Below are positions 9,187-17,465 of a stretch of DNA of 64,000 bases, piece after piece (the first letter of the stretch is position 1; each line of letters begins with the position of its first letter). The stretch is taken from positions 10,982 through 74,981 of the forward strand of contig DASXFC010000008.1 of NCBI GenBank assembly GCA_036489775.1, given 5' to 3'. Under the pieces are notes generated by a model that ran no database searches, was not told the origin of the DNA, and was given only the letters and a program-made list of their open reading frames with translations. The translations under genes were made by a program, and so were the position numbers. The DNA is from Bog-473 sp036489775. Lineage in GTDB: Bacteria; Actinomycetota; Acidimicrobiia; Acidimicrobiales; RAAP-2.

Positions 9187-9411
9187 CTAGTTCCATCTGT
9201 TCGCATTCATCCGCCTGCGGGGTCCGACCAGGTACACGACGGCGATGAACGCCCCCACGATTCCGAACACGAGCCATCCCAAAATTGTGCTGATCGCCCA
9301 GATCGCCTTTGTCCGTGGTGGCATGGCGTCACGGGGCCTCCTCGCCAGGTCATAGACGGCCCACATCACGAGCACCAGGGATGCGCCATAGACAACAAGA
9401 GTCGGCGTCAT
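9187..9411 (-). CDS. Small two-helix membrane protein, PLDc_N-like
   Basis: This 74-aa protein has two membrane helices (about residues 5-20 and 38-62) separated by a short basic loop, ARRPRDAMPPRTKAIW, and a C-terminal Arg-rich tail VGPRRRMNANRW. The layout W-x-D-L-x-R followed by KAIWAISTILGWLVFGIVGA resembles the N-terminal membrane domain of cardiolipin synthase-like proteins (PLDc_N), which often stands alone in actinobacteria. It lies between kdpC and the exported hypothetical protein on the same strand. The role is unknown. Confidence 0.65.
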   Translation of the reverse strand: MTPTLVVYGASLVLVMWAVYDLARRPRDAMPPRTKAIWAISTILGWLVFGIVGAFIAVVYLVGPRRRMNANRWN

Positions 9412-9440
9412 CGGCTATTCACCATCGCGGATTCCGCTTC

Positions 9441-10067
9441 TCACTTCTCCAGCTTGACCAGCGCCTCGTTCAGCTGGAGGACGTCGATGTACGAGGTCCC
9501 CAGGAAACCCAGCTCGGTACCCATGGTCTCCCGGTGGATCAACTGCGTGAGGTCAGAGCGTGACAACCCGGTGGCTGTGGAGACCATGGGGATCTGGACC
9601 AAGGCATCTTCGGCACTGATGTCGGGGTCGTATCCACTTGCCGATGTCGTGACGAGGTCCGGGGTCGGGTCGACATCGCGCTTGTGCCAGTAGGCCACGA
9701 GTTCCTTCGTATACGTCACCAGTTCTTGCGAGCGGGGCCCCAGGTTGGTGGCACCCGACTCCCCCGGCTGCCCGTTGGCGACGAGTGGGTCATCCCCGGG
9801 GTGCTCAGCCGGGCTCAACTTCGCACTGGCATAGGGACCGAGGTCATCGGGACGGCCTTGGAACACGCAGCTACCCAGCGCATGTCCGGGGCACTTCGTG
9901 TCGGACCAATTCTGGCCGATGAGGGTCGACCCGTTGGCAGTAATCGACCCATCCGCCTGGTGTTTGAAGAACAGCTGCGAGATGCCGGTTCCGGCAAACG
10001 CAAAGGCGAAGGTCAGAGCCAGAATGACGACGCAAAGAATGACCGATCGGCGCAAGTGGGCGAGCAT
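9441..10067 (-). CDS. kdpC: Potassium-transporting ATPase subunit C
   Basis: This 208-aa subunit has one N-terminal membrane helix (about residues 10-30) and a periplasmic-side domain with the KdpC signatures NGSTLIGQ, the DP-x-P type segment in VDPTPDLVTTSASGYDPDIS and the C-terminal VNELNEAL-like LNVLQLNEALVKLEK (read here as YIDVLQLNEAL). KdpC stabilises the KdpA-KdpB interface in the K+ pump. It follows kdpB by 13 bp. It is slightly longer than the E. coli protein (190 aa), with an insert rich in charged residues around residues 60-100. Confidence 0.93.
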   Translation of the reverse strand: MLAHLRRSVILCVVILALTFAFAFAGTGISQLFFKHQADGSITANGSTLIGQNWSDTKCPGHALGSCVFQGRPDDLGPYASAKLSPAEHPGDDPLVANGQPGESGATNLGPRSQELVTYTKELVAYWHKRDVDPTPDLVTTSASGYDPDISAEDALVQIPMVSTATGLSRSDLTQLIHRETMGTELGFLGTSYIDVLQLNEALVKLEK

Positions 10068-10080
10068 TAGTAGGTCTCCA

Positions 10081-12150
10081 TCAGTAGGCGTGCAGCGCGA
10101 CCAAGATGAGGTCGATCAGTTTTATGAAGATGAAAGGGACGATGACCCCGCCCACCCCGTAGATCCAGACGTTGCGACGCAGGATGGCCGCCGAACCGGC
10201 CGCCCGGAATTTCACTCCACGTAGGGCCAGTGGGATAAGGGCGATGATCACGAGCGCGTTGAATATGACAGCCGAGAGCACGGCGCTCTGCGGGCTGTGC
10301 AAGTGGAGGATGTTGAGGGCCTTGATTTGCGGGAAGACCACCACGAAAAGAGCAGGGATGATGGCGAAGTACTTGGCCACGTCGTTGGCGATGGAGAAAG
10401 TGGTCAGCGACCCTCTGGTGATCAGGAGCTGCTTGCCGATCTCGACTACGTCGATGAGTTTGGTGGGGTTGGAGTCGAGGTCGACCATGTTGCCGGCTTC
10501 CTTGGCCGCCGTGGTCCCCGTGTTCATAGCCACGCCGACGTCAGCCTGGGCCAGGGCGGGGGCATCGTTGGTGCCGTCCCCCGTCATAGCGACCAGCTTT
10601 CCGCCCTCCTGCTCGGCTTTGATCAAAGCCAGCTTGGCTTCGGGCGTTGCCTCAGCGAGGAAGTCGTCAACGCCGGCTTCCTCAGCAATAGCCGCCGCGG
10701 TGAGGGGGTTGTCGCCAGTGATCATGACGGTACGAATGCCCATTGAGCGCATTTCGGCGAACTTCTCTTTGATGCCCTGCTTGACTACGTCTTTCAACTC
10801 GATGACACCGAGGATGTCCCCCCCATCAGCCACCACCAGCGGAGTGGATCCGGCCCGGGACACACGCTCGACAATGTCGTCGAGACCTGGAGGCACGGTG
10901 CCACCCTGTTCGCTGGCCCACTGCTTCACCGACTCGGCCGCGCCCTTGCGGATCTGGCGACCGCCGAGATCCAGGCCGGACATCCGCGTCGTGGCCGTGA
11001 AGGGCACGAAGACGTGGTCACCCTCGAGCTCGCGCTCGCGGATGTTGAAACGTTCCTTGGCCAGCACCACGATGGAGCGACCCTCCGGCGTCTCATCAGC
11101 CAACGAGGCCAGCTGTGCCACATCGGCCACATCGCGCTCATCATGCCCGCCCACCGGATAGAAATCCGACGCCATGCGGTTGCCCAGGGTGATCGTGCCG
11201 GTCTTGTCCAGCAGGAGGGTCTGCACGTCACCGGCCGCCTCGACGGCGCGGCCGCTCATGGCCAGCACGTTGCGCTGAACCAGGCGGTCCATGCCAGCGA
11301 TACCGATAGCGGACAGCAAGGCGCCGATAGTGGTCGGGATGAGACAGACCAACAGCGAGACCAGGATCACCACCGAGACACTGGACCCCAAGAAGATGCC
11401 GAATGCTTCGAGGGACACCACGACCGGAATGAAGATGATGGTGAGAACGGCCAAGAGGATCGTCAGGGCAATCTCATTCGGCGTCTTCTGCCGGTTGGCC
11501 CCCTCCACTAGGGAGATCATCCGGTCCAGAAAGGTCTGACCGCGCTCGGCCGTGATGCGGACGACGATGCGGTCCGACAGGACCTTGGTCCCGCCGGTGA
11601 CGGCCGAGCGGTCGCCACCAGACTCCCGGATCACCGGGGCGGACTCACCGGTGATGGCCGACTCGTCGACCGACGCAATGCCCTCGACAATCTCACCGTC
11701 GGAGGGAATCAGGTCGCCCGCCTCGCAAACCACCATGTCGCCCTTGGCCAACTCGGCCGCCGGCACCAGCTCCTCAGTGTTGTCGGCGCGCAGGCGCCGG
11801 GCTTCGGTTTCCGAACGCATCTTCCGGAGGGTGTCAGCCTGCGCCTTGCCCCGCCCTTCGGCCATGGCCTCGGCGAAGTTGGCGAAGATGACGGTCAAGA
11901 AGAGCCAGATGGTGATGGACCAAGTGAACGTGCCCGGGTGGGCAATGGCTTCAACAAAGGTGATGATGGAACCCACCAGCACCACGAACATGACCGGGTT
12001 GCGAATCTGGGTAGCCGGGTTCAGCTTCTTGATGGAATCGATCAGCGCCTGGCGGAGAATCGGGCCGTCAAAGAGGCCTCGGGCCTCAGCCACTCCGTGA
12101 GCCCCCGATGTCGGGGTCGGCTGTGTTGGTTCGGTGGCAGTGATCGTCAT
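10081..12150 (-). CDS. kdpB: Potassium-transporting ATPase ATP-binding subunit (P-type)
   Basis: This 689-aa P-type ATPase hydrolyses ATP to drive K+ uptake by KdpFABC. Visible are the A-domain loop ITGESAPV, the phosphorylation motif DKTGTITLGN (Asp near 313), GDNPLTAAAIAEEAG and the hinge TGDGTNDAPALAQADVG, plus three groups of membrane helices including LVCLIPTTIGALLSAIGIAG. Its ATG shares one base with the kdpA stop (TAATG), so translation is coupled. Length and motif order match the family. Confidence 0.97.
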   Translation of the reverse strand: MTITATEPTQPTPTSGAHGVAEARGLFDGPILRQALIDSIKKLNPATQIRNPVMFVVLVGSIITFVEAIAHPGTFTWSITIWLFLTVIFANFAEAMAEGRGKAQADTLRKMRSETEARRLRADNTEELVPAAELAKGDMVVCEAGDLIPSDGEIVEGIASVDESAITGESAPVIRESGGDRSAVTGGTKVLSDRIVVRITAERGQTFLDRMISLVEGANRQKTPNEIALTILLAVLTIIFIPVVVSLEAFGIFLGSSVSVVILVSLLVCLIPTTIGALLSAIGIAGMDRLVQRNVLAMSGRAVEAAGDVQTLLLDKTGTITLGNRMASDFYPVGGHDERDVADVAQLASLADETPEGRSIVVLAKERFNIRERELEGDHVFVPFTATTRMSGLDLGGRQIRKGAAESVKQWASEQGGTVPPGLDDIVERVSRAGSTPLVVADGGDILGVIELKDVVKQGIKEKFAEMRSMGIRTVMITGDNPLTAAAIAEEAGVDDFLAEATPEAKLALIKAEQEGGKLVAMTGDGTNDAPALAQADVGVAMNTGTTAAKEAGNMVDLDSNPTKLIDVVEIGKQLLITRGSLTTFSIANDVAKYFAIIPALFVVVFPQIKALNILHLHSPQSAVLSAVIFNALVIIALIPLALRGVKFRAAGSAAILRRNVWIYGVGGVIVPFIFIKLIDLILVALHAY

Positions 12151-13838
12151 TAGAAGAACTTTCCGTGGCTGAGTTGCTCGACAATCGGCCCGAGCGAGAC
12201 GGCGGGGAAGAAGGTGAGACCACCGATGATGATGATGACTCCGATGGTGAGCCCTACGAACATGGTGTTGTCGGTACGGAAGGTGCCGAGCGACTCAGGC
12301 ACCACTGGCTTGGCCGCCAGAACCCCTCCCAGGGCGAGTGCCGGGATCATGATCCCGTAGCGACCGAGCATCATGTCGATCCAGCCAATGACGTTATAGA
12401 AAGGCGTATTGCCCGTCAGGCCACCGAAGGCGGAGCCGTTGTTGTTCCCCTGCGAGGTGAGGCCGTAGAGGATCTCCGTAAAGCCGTGAGGCCCGGCGTT
12501 CTCCGGGCCTATTCGCCCGGAGTGGATCGACACCGCGATTGCCGTGAAAACCAGCACGATGAGCGGCATGACCAGGGCCCCGAGACCCGCGAGTTTGATC
12601 TCCTTGGCCTGGATCTTTTTGCCTAAGTACTCGGGTGTTCGTCCGATCATCAGGCCACCGATGAAGACGGCGATGAGGGCATAGATGAGGATGGTGTACA
12701 GACCGCTGCCGGTTCCACCCGGCGTCACCTCCCCGAGCATCATCCCGCTGAGAAGGCCCAAGCCACCGATCGGGGTAAATGAGTCATAGGAAGCATCGGC
12801 GGATCCGGTGGAAGTGTTCGTCGAGGACACACCGAACAACGCTGTCGTGGTGTCGCCGAAGCGCACCTCCTTGCCTTCGGTGTTCCCGACATTGGCGTGC
12901 ACGCCGGCCGTAGCGATTGCCGGGTTCTGTTGGTGCTCAGCGATGGCGGTGAACGACACCCACGAAGCGAAGATAATGACCATGGCGGCCAGGAGGGCAG
13001 CGCCGTGCCGGATACTGCCGACCATTTTTCCGAAGGTGTACGTCAAGGCGAAGGGAATGGCGAGCAGGAGATAGATGGACAGCCAGTTGGTGAGGCCGGT
13101 GGGATTCTCGTAGGGGGTGGCCGAGTTGGCGTTAAGGAAGCCACCTCCGTTGTTGCCCAGCTGCTTGATCGCCTCCATGAAGCCGATGGGACCCCGAGCG
13201 ATTGTCTGGGTCACGCCGTTCAGGTAATCGTGGATGTTGACGGTCCCGGACAAGGTCTGGACCGCACCCTGTCCCACGAAGATGATGCCGAAAACAAAGG
13301 CGATCGGAATGAAGATGTAGAGAACGGCCCGAGTCATGTCGACCCAGAAGTTCCCGATGGTCGGTGAGTTGCGCCGGGAGAATCCCCGCACCATGGCGAT
13401 GGCCACGGCGATGCCGATGGCCGGGCTCACGAACTGCTCGAAGGTCAGCGCACCAATCTGGGAGAAGTACGACATCGTCGTCTCCCCCCCGTAGTTCTGC
13501 CAGTTCGTGTTGGTGACGAAAGAGCCGGCGGTGTTGAAGCTGAGAGCCGGGGAGACGGCACCGAGATGCTGCGGGTTGAGGGGCAGCGACCCCTGAATGC
13601 GGATGATCAGGTAAGTGATCGCCATAGCGATCGTCGTAAAGATGATCATGGAGGCGGCGTAGCGCTTCCAGTTCTGCTCCTTCTCGGGGCCGGTGCCCAG
13701 CATCTTGTAGACGGGACGCTCGGCCCACGCCAAGAAGTGCACCCGGCCGTCGAAGATGGCGGCCATGTACGACCCGAGGTAGCGCCAGGTCAGTCCGAGC
13801 GCGATAACCAGGATGATGATCGTCCAGGTAATGCCCAC
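12150..13838 (-). CDS. kdpA: Potassium-transporting ATPase potassium-binding subunit
   Basis: This 562-aa membrane protein of the SKT superfamily carries the K+ selectivity filter of the Kdp pump. About ten membrane helices are visible, with filter-like glycine segments such as NTNWQNYGGE, NNGGGFLNANSATPYENPT and SQGNNNGSAFGGLTGNT, all diagnostic of KdpA. The start is a GTG at 13836-13838, one base after the kdpF stop. KdpA normally has about 557 residues, so it is full length. Confidence 0.97.
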   Translation of the reverse strand: MGITWTIIILVIALGLTWRYLGSYMAAIFDGRVHFLAWAERPVYKMLGTGPEKEQNWKRYAASMIIFTTIAMAITYLIIRIQGSLPLNPQHLGAVSPALSFNTAGSFVTNTNWQNYGGETTMSYFSQIGALTFEQFVSPAIGIAVAIAMVRGFSRRNSPTIGNFWVDMTRAVLYIFIPIAFVFGIIFVGQGAVQTLSGTVNIHDYLNGVTQTIARGPIGFMEAIKQLGNNGGGFLNANSATPYENPTGLTNWLSIYLLLAIPFALTYTFGKMVGSIRHGAALLAAMVIIFASWVSFTAIAEHQQNPAIATAGVHANVGNTEGKEVRFGDTTTALFGVSSTNTSTGSADASYDSFTPIGGLGLLSGMMLGEVTPGGTGSGLYTILIYALIAVFIGGLMIGRTPEYLGKKIQAKEIKLAGLGALVMPLIVLVFTAIAVSIHSGRIGPENAGPHGFTEILYGLTSQGNNNGSAFGGLTGNTPFYNVIGWIDMMLGRYGIMIPALALGGVLAAKPVVPESLGTFRTDNTMFVGLTIGVIIIIGGLTFFPAVSLGPIVEQLSHGKFF

Positions 13839-13839
13839 G

Positions 13840-13929
13840 TCAGAACTTCTCGGGCTTGAACATGGCGACGCCCAGGTAGAGGAACATCACGATTGATATG
13901 CCGAGGAGGAGGCCCTGGACCCAGGTCAT
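13840..13929 (-). CDS. kdpF: KdpF, 29-residue Kdp accessory membrane peptide
   Basis: A 30-codon frame reads MTWVQGLLLG, then a hydrophobic stretch ISIVMFLYLGVAMF, and ends KPEKF. One membrane helix followed by a short Y-L-x-x-A-[LM]-F-[KR]-P-E-[KR]-F tail is the signature of KdpF, which sits at the head of kdp operons and stabilises the complex. It starts inside the stop of the small ORF upstream (ATGA) and ends one base before the kdpA GTG. It is too short for usual gene-finding cut-offs. Confidence 0.9.
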   Translation of the reverse strand: MTWVQGLLLGISIVMFLYLGVAMFKPEKF

Positions 13930-14009
13930 ACCCGGTCCAAAGCCCAGATGAGCCCGAGCATCAGCAATGCGAATGCCACGAACCCGACTACCGCGAGAAA
14001 GTCACCCAT
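13926..14009 (-). CDS. 27-residue membrane micro-protein at the head of the kdp operon
   Basis: The ATG at 14007-14009 opens a 27-codon frame reading MGDFLAVVGF, then VAFALLMLGLIWALDRV, one predicted membrane helix flanked by acidic and basic ends. Its stop overlaps the kdpF ATG by the usual 4 bases, arguing that it is translated with kdpF. I do not recognise a named family with certainty. Unnamed one-helix peptides with an Asp-Arg end before kdpF are something I recall from other actinobacterial kdp operons, which would need checking. A second small Kdp subunit or a leader peptide are the alternatives. Confidence 0.65.
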   Translation of the reverse strand: MGDFLAVVGFVAFALLMLGLIWALDRV

Positions 14010-14170
14010 GGACAAACCATCGCCGAGGCCCCATCAACACGAAGTGAACAACGGCTCGCTGGCATTAATTCGATATCAACGGGCCGGCGCCACGTCTTCT
14101 GGCCCGACGCGGAGAACGGCGTTGCCGCTTTTATACGGATCGAAGCGTTATCTGCTGACCCTGAGGAGTG
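14010..14170 (-). promoter_or_regulatory. Probable kdpFABC promoter/leader region
   Basis: This non-coding stretch lies between the kdp micro-ORF and the 3-prime end of the neighbouring oxidoreductase gene and must hold the kdp promoter. It contains the most AT-rich patches nearby: TTTTATAC on the plus strand (about 14128-14135), reminiscent of part of the E. coli KdpE box, and AATTAAT (14066-14070 region). An inverted repeat CGGGCC (14080-14085)/GGCCCG (14101-14106) could form a leader hairpin. No c-di-AMP (ydaO) riboswitch core was recognised. Confidence 0.35.
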
Positions 14171-14187
14171 GACGGGCCAAGCCCGTC
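14171..14187 (-). terminator. Hairpin after the zinc-less oxidoreductase gene, possible terminator
   Basis: A perfect 7-bp inverted repeat, GACGGGC-CAA-GCCCGTC, lies about 25 bp beyond the stop codon of the leftward oxidoreductase gene. There is no T-run after it, so it is either a weak or factor-dependent terminator, or a structural element ahead of the kdp promoter. Confidence 0.35.
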
Positions 14188-14212
14188 ATGACCTCCGACG
14201 ATTACCGACCAA

Positions 14213-15187
14213 CTACGGAATTAGCAGGACGCGCCCGAACGATTGGCGGCTCTCGATGTAGGCGTGGGCTTCGGCTGCCTCAGCCAGCGGGTAGGCCCGG
14301 TCGATCACGACCCGCAACGCACCGCTGGCGATGTCGGCCAAATGACCGGCGATCATCGGATAGGCCCGCGGGAACAGGAACAGCTCGGCTCCGAGGAAGT
14401 AGCCCGAGAGCGTCTGGTTGTTAGGCCGCATGCCTGAGATATCGAGGGTCTCCGCGGCCACCCGGCTGGCGTCACCCACGCTGACGCAACGCCCCCGGTA
14501 GGCCAGGGCGTTGATGCTGCCCTGGAGGGTGGTACCTCCCACCGAGTCGACGATGACGTCGATGCCACGGCCGTCGGTCAGACGGCGCGCTTCGGCCACA
14601 AAGTCGCTGGTGGCGTAGTTGATGCCCTCGTCCAGGCCGAGCTCGGCCAGCCGGGCCAGCTTGTCGTCACTCGACGCCGTGGCGAAGACGCGGGCACCGG
14701 CCCGCTTGGCCATCTGGATGGCGGCGATACCCACCCCGCCGGCACCGGCATGGATGAGGGCCGTCTCACCCGCCTGGAGTCGACCGAACTCGAACAGGCA
14801 ATCATCAGCCGTCCCGAACGGAACCGGGACGCAGGCCGCCTGATCGGTTGGCAATCCCTCGGGGATTTTCCAGGCAAACCCGGCCGGGACCACCCGCAGG
14901 GCGGCGTGAGAGCCATCGAGGCCGACGGTGACGACCCGGTCACCAGGAGCGAATCCTTTGACCTGGACGCCCACCTCGAGGATCGTCCCGGCACACTGGT
15001 AGCCCACGATGTGGGGCATCCGGCCCAGATCACCGCCCAGCCGGTTGAGCGTGTCCCCGCCCTCGATACTGATGGCCTCCACCTGCACCAGCACATCGCC
15101 CGGACCCGGAACGGGGTCTGGAACGTCCTCATACCGCAGGACTTCGGGAGCACCTGTTTCGTAGTACACCGCTGCCTTCATCGTCAC
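14213..15187 (-). CDS. Quinone oxidoreductase-like medium-chain dehydrogenase (MDR)
   Basis: This 324-aa protein of the NADPH:quinone reductase branch of the MDR superfamily starts MKAAVYYETGAPEVL and has the GroES-like N-terminal domain (PGPGDVLVQVEA), the cofactor-binding ALIHAGAGGVGIAAIQMAK (near residue 145) and the GRGIDVIVDSVGG segment. The catalytic-zinc ligands of alcohol dehydrogenases are not visible, as expected for quinone or enone reductases. Start choice lies between two adjacent ATG codons (15187 or 15181). It diverges from the SDR at 15207 with only 19 bp between them. Confidence 0.88.
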   Translation of the reverse strand: MTMKAAVYYETGAPEVLRYEDVPDPVPGPGDVLVQVEAISIEGGDTLNRLGGDLGRMPHIVGYQCAGTILEVGVQVKGFAPGDRVVTVGLDGSHAALRVVPAGFAWKIPEGLPTDQAACVPVPFGTADDCLFEFGRLQAGETALIHAGAGGVGIAAIQMAKRAGARVFATASSDDKLARLAELGLDEGINYATSDFVAEARRLTDGRGIDVIVDSVGGTTLQGSINALAYRGRCVSVGDASRVAAETLDISGMRPNNQTLSGYFLGAELFLFPRAYPMIAGHLADIASGALRVVIDRAYPLAEAAEAHAYIESRQSFGRVLLIP

Positions 15188-15206
15188 TGTCTAGCAAGAT
15201 GAGGCC

Positions 15207-15932
15207 ATGCAGGCACTGGTCATCGGCGGTGGGTCGGGCATCGGCGCAGAACTGGCGGGCCTGCACCGGGCGCAGGGCACGACGACCATCGTGTGGGACG
15301 TGGCCGGAGAACGGGACGCCACCTGCGACATCACGGATCCGGCCGCCATCGAACAGGCCGTCGCCGGGCTCACGACCGTTCCGGAACTCATCACCATCAC
15401 CGCCGGCGTGGGGCATGCGGGGTTGCTGACTGAGGCCGACCCCGCTGAATGGGACCGCATCATGGCCGTCAACGCCCGGGGGCCGTGGCTCTGCATGCGC
15501 GCCCTGGCCTCGGCTCTGCAGGCAGCCGGACAGCGCGGATCGATTGTGGCGACGTCCAGTATCAGCGCCCGGTTGGCCGACCGCGGCATGGGGCTCTACT
15601 GCGCGTCGAAGGCGGCCCTCAGCATGGTGGTCAAGGTGGCCGCGGCGGAATGGGGTCCGTGGGGAATCCGTGTCAACGCCATTGCACCGGGCGTCACCGT
15701 GACGCCGATGCTCGGTGGCACTGAGGACGCCCCGTGGCTCCGCGGTCCGGCCGAGCGGACGGCACTGGGGCGGCTGGGCCAAGCCAGTGACATTGCCGAG
15801 GCCATCGTGGCGCTGCACCAGATGTCCTGGGTGACCGGTCAGGTCCTCGAGTGCGACGGCGGCCTCTCACTGCAGAGCCCCATCGACCCGCTGGGCGAGA
15901 TGGAGAAGCTGCGCCGGGACCGGTCACGCTGA
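15207..15932 (+). CDS. Short-chain dehydrogenase/reductase
   Basis: This 241-aa SDR has the short N terminus MQALVIGGGSGIGAELA with the cofactor motif, a catalytic Ser in VATSSISARLADRG, the YCASK motif (YxxxK) and the PGVTVTPM segment, ending with VLECDGGLSL. The usual NNAG is replaced by TAGVGHAG. It would be an NAD(P)-dependent alcohol/ketone oxidoreductase. The following DUF3445 gene starts within or just after its 3-prime end, suggesting one transcription unit. Confidence 0.87.
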   Translation: MQALVIGGGSGIGAELAGLHRAQGTTTIVWDVAGERDATCDITDPAAIEQAVAGLTTVPELITITAGVGHAGLLTEADPAEWDRIMAVNARGPWLCMRALASALQAAGQRGSIVATSSISARLADRGMGLYCASKAALSMVVKVAAAEWGPWGIRVNAIAPGVTVTPMLGGTEDAPWLRGPAERTALGRLGQASDIAEAIVALHQMSWVTGQVLECDGGLSLQSPIDPLGEMEKLRRDRSR

Positions 15933-16858
15933 GCAGCGGTGCTGGAGCGAGTCCGCTCACTCCCGACGTCCTCCGCGCCTACGCACCCGATCCCGCGAGA
16001 TATCGGTCCGCCAGTCCCACCTGGCTCGGCGAGCTCGACCTGGCGGTCTCGCCGGCCCATGTGCGCATGGGTATCCGGGCGCTCGAACAAGCGGAATGGC
16101 TGATCGCGGACGAGCTGGCCCCATCCGAGTTGGCCCTGCGTCGGAGGCTCCTGAACGAGCAGCGGGACCTGGTGTTCGCCTGCTGCGAGTCCGCCGAGGG
16201 CGCGGCCGGGGAGACAGCCGCTCTGATCGACGATTGGTTACGGGCCCGGGGACAATCGGTCGAACCACACGACGAAACCCACCCATTGGTCCGGGCCGGG
16301 TTGGCCGTGCAGGAAGACCTCTGCCTCATGGTGCGACGGCAGGGCGCCTGGCATCTCGACGGGGCCATTCTCTGTTTCCCCTCCATGTGGTCCCTCAGGG
16401 ACAAGTTGGAGTTACCCATGGCCAGGGTCCACGGCCCGGTCGACCACTATGCCGAAGAACTGTCGTCCAAGGCGGACACCTTCCTGGACCGCCTGATCCC
16501 GGGCCGGCTGGTCACGCGGCGCAACCTCTCCCTGTGGCCGTGCTGCCTGCTCTTCGTACCAACACTGAAACTCGACGCGTCGCTTTGGGACCCGGTGCCG
16601 CCTTCCGGTCTGCCGCGCCTGTGGCTGCGTAGCGAGCGGCAGACATTGCGCCGCCTACCGGGAAGCGGCGCCATCCTCTTCACCATCAAGGTTCAGATGG
16701 TGCATCTCAGCGCGCTCGGTCACCGGCCTGATCTCGCGGCGACCCTGGCCGCTTGGTTGCGCGGTCCTGGTGGTGAGAGCCGTCGTCAGCAGCTGGGTCA
16801 GCTGCTCGGCCCGGACCTGGCCTGGCTCGATGGCGTGGCCGCCAGCGCTTCGGCGTAG
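15851..16858 (+). CDS. DUF3445 protein (heme-dependent oxidative N-demethylase-like)
   Basis: The frame is open from GTG 15851 and encodes up to 335 aa; family-like sequence begins about residue 35. Features typical of DUF3445 are MGIRALEQAEWL near its start, EQRDLVFAC, LAVQEDLCLMVRRQGAWHLDGAILCFPSMWSLRDKL, HGPVDHYAEEL and LWLRSERQTLRRLPGSGAILFTIKV. The family includes a heme- and flavin-linked oxidative N-demethylase subunit. The start is uncertain: no ATG, and the GTG at 15851 would overlap the SDR by 82 bp, so a rarer codon near 15928 is possible. The 3-prime end overlaps the convergent TetR gene by 61 bp. Confidence 0.75.
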   Translation: MRRRPLTAEPHRPAGRDGEAAPGPVTLSSGAGASPLTPDVLRAYAPDPARYRSASPTWLGELDLAVSPAHVRMGIRALEQAEWLIADELAPSELALRRRLLNEQRDLVFACCESAEGAAGETAALIDDWLRARGQSVEPHDETHPLVRAGLAVQEDLCLMVRRQGAWHLDGAILCFPSMWSLRDKLELPMARVHGPVDHYAEELSSKADTFLDRLIPGRLVTRRNLSLWPCCLLFVPTLKLDASLWDPVPPSGLPRLWLRSERQTLRRLPGSGAILFTIKVQMVHLSALGHRPDLAATLAAWLRGPGGESRRQQLGQLLGPDLAWLDGVAASASA

Positions 16859-17445
16859 TCGCCGGCCCGCTGGAACCGGAGCCCGTCGTAGATGATGGGC
16901 AACAGGGCGGTGGGGTCGGCGCCGTGGTCGCCGGCCATGCAGCACCCGCTCACCAGAGACATCACGACCTCGCCGGTGACGTCGGGCCGGACGGCGCCGG
17001 CCTGCTTGGCCCGCTCGAGCAACAGACCCAGGGCCTCGAGCATGGCCTCCTTGGGAAATTCGAATTCCTCGTCGGAATCAACGATGGCCATGATCAGGTC
17101 TCGCTTCGACATGTTCACCTCGACCACGTGGTCGAGGAATCCGAAGAAGGCGGCCACCGGATCATCGGCCGTGGCCCGGCATTTCGCCTCGGCGGTCAAC
17201 GTCTCCACCCACTCCATGAAAATGGCCTCAAAGAGCTTCTCTTTGGTCGGGAAGTGGCGGTAGAGCGTGCCGACGCCGACGCCCGCCTTCTCAGCGATGA
17301 CATCGACCGGCACCCCGAGACCTTCAGCTGCGAATACCGCCTCGGCCGCCTCGAGCACCCGGGCCCGATTGCGCTGGGCATCGGCTCGCATCGGTCGCGT
17401 CACTGCCGCGCAGGGGTCCTCGTCCTCAGCTTGATTCACGTCCAC
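16798..17445 (-). CDS. TetR-family repressor of the adjacent efflux pump
   Basis: This 215-aa regulator has a TetR DNA-binding helix-turn-helix: RADAQRNRARVLEAAEAVFAAEG is the first helix region, then VDVIAEKAGVGVGTLYRHFPTKEKLFEAIF. The C-terminal ligand domain is not diagnostic. It is divergent from an MFS drug exporter, and an 18-bp palindrome occupies the space between the exporter's -35 and -10, the usual arrangement for a repressor relieved by the pump's substrate. Its own start may be the ATG of MRADAQ further inside, since TetR proteins often begin there. Confidence 0.9.
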   Translation of the reverse strand: MDVNQAEDEDPCAAVTRPMRADAQRNRARVLEAAEAVFAAEGLGVPVDVIAEKAGVGVGTLYRHFPTKEKLFEAIFMEWVETLTAEAKCRATADDPVAAFFGFLDHVVEVNMSKRDLIMAIVDSDEEFEFPKEAMLEALGLLLERAKQAGAVRPDVTGEVVMSLVSGCCMAGDHGADPTALLPIIYDGLRFQRAGDYAEALAATPSSQARSGPSS

Positions 17446-17465
17446 AGATTCTCACTTCCTCCCCA

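Noticed and set aside
14010..14170. A c-di-AMP (ydaO-type) riboswitch before kdp
   Set aside because: Kdp operons in actinobacteria can carry one, but the conserved core blocks of that riboswitch were not found in this 160-bp region on the transcribed strand.
13893..14424. Plus-strand frames over the kdp leader
   Set aside because: They cross the kdp micro-ORF and promoter and show no family resemblance.
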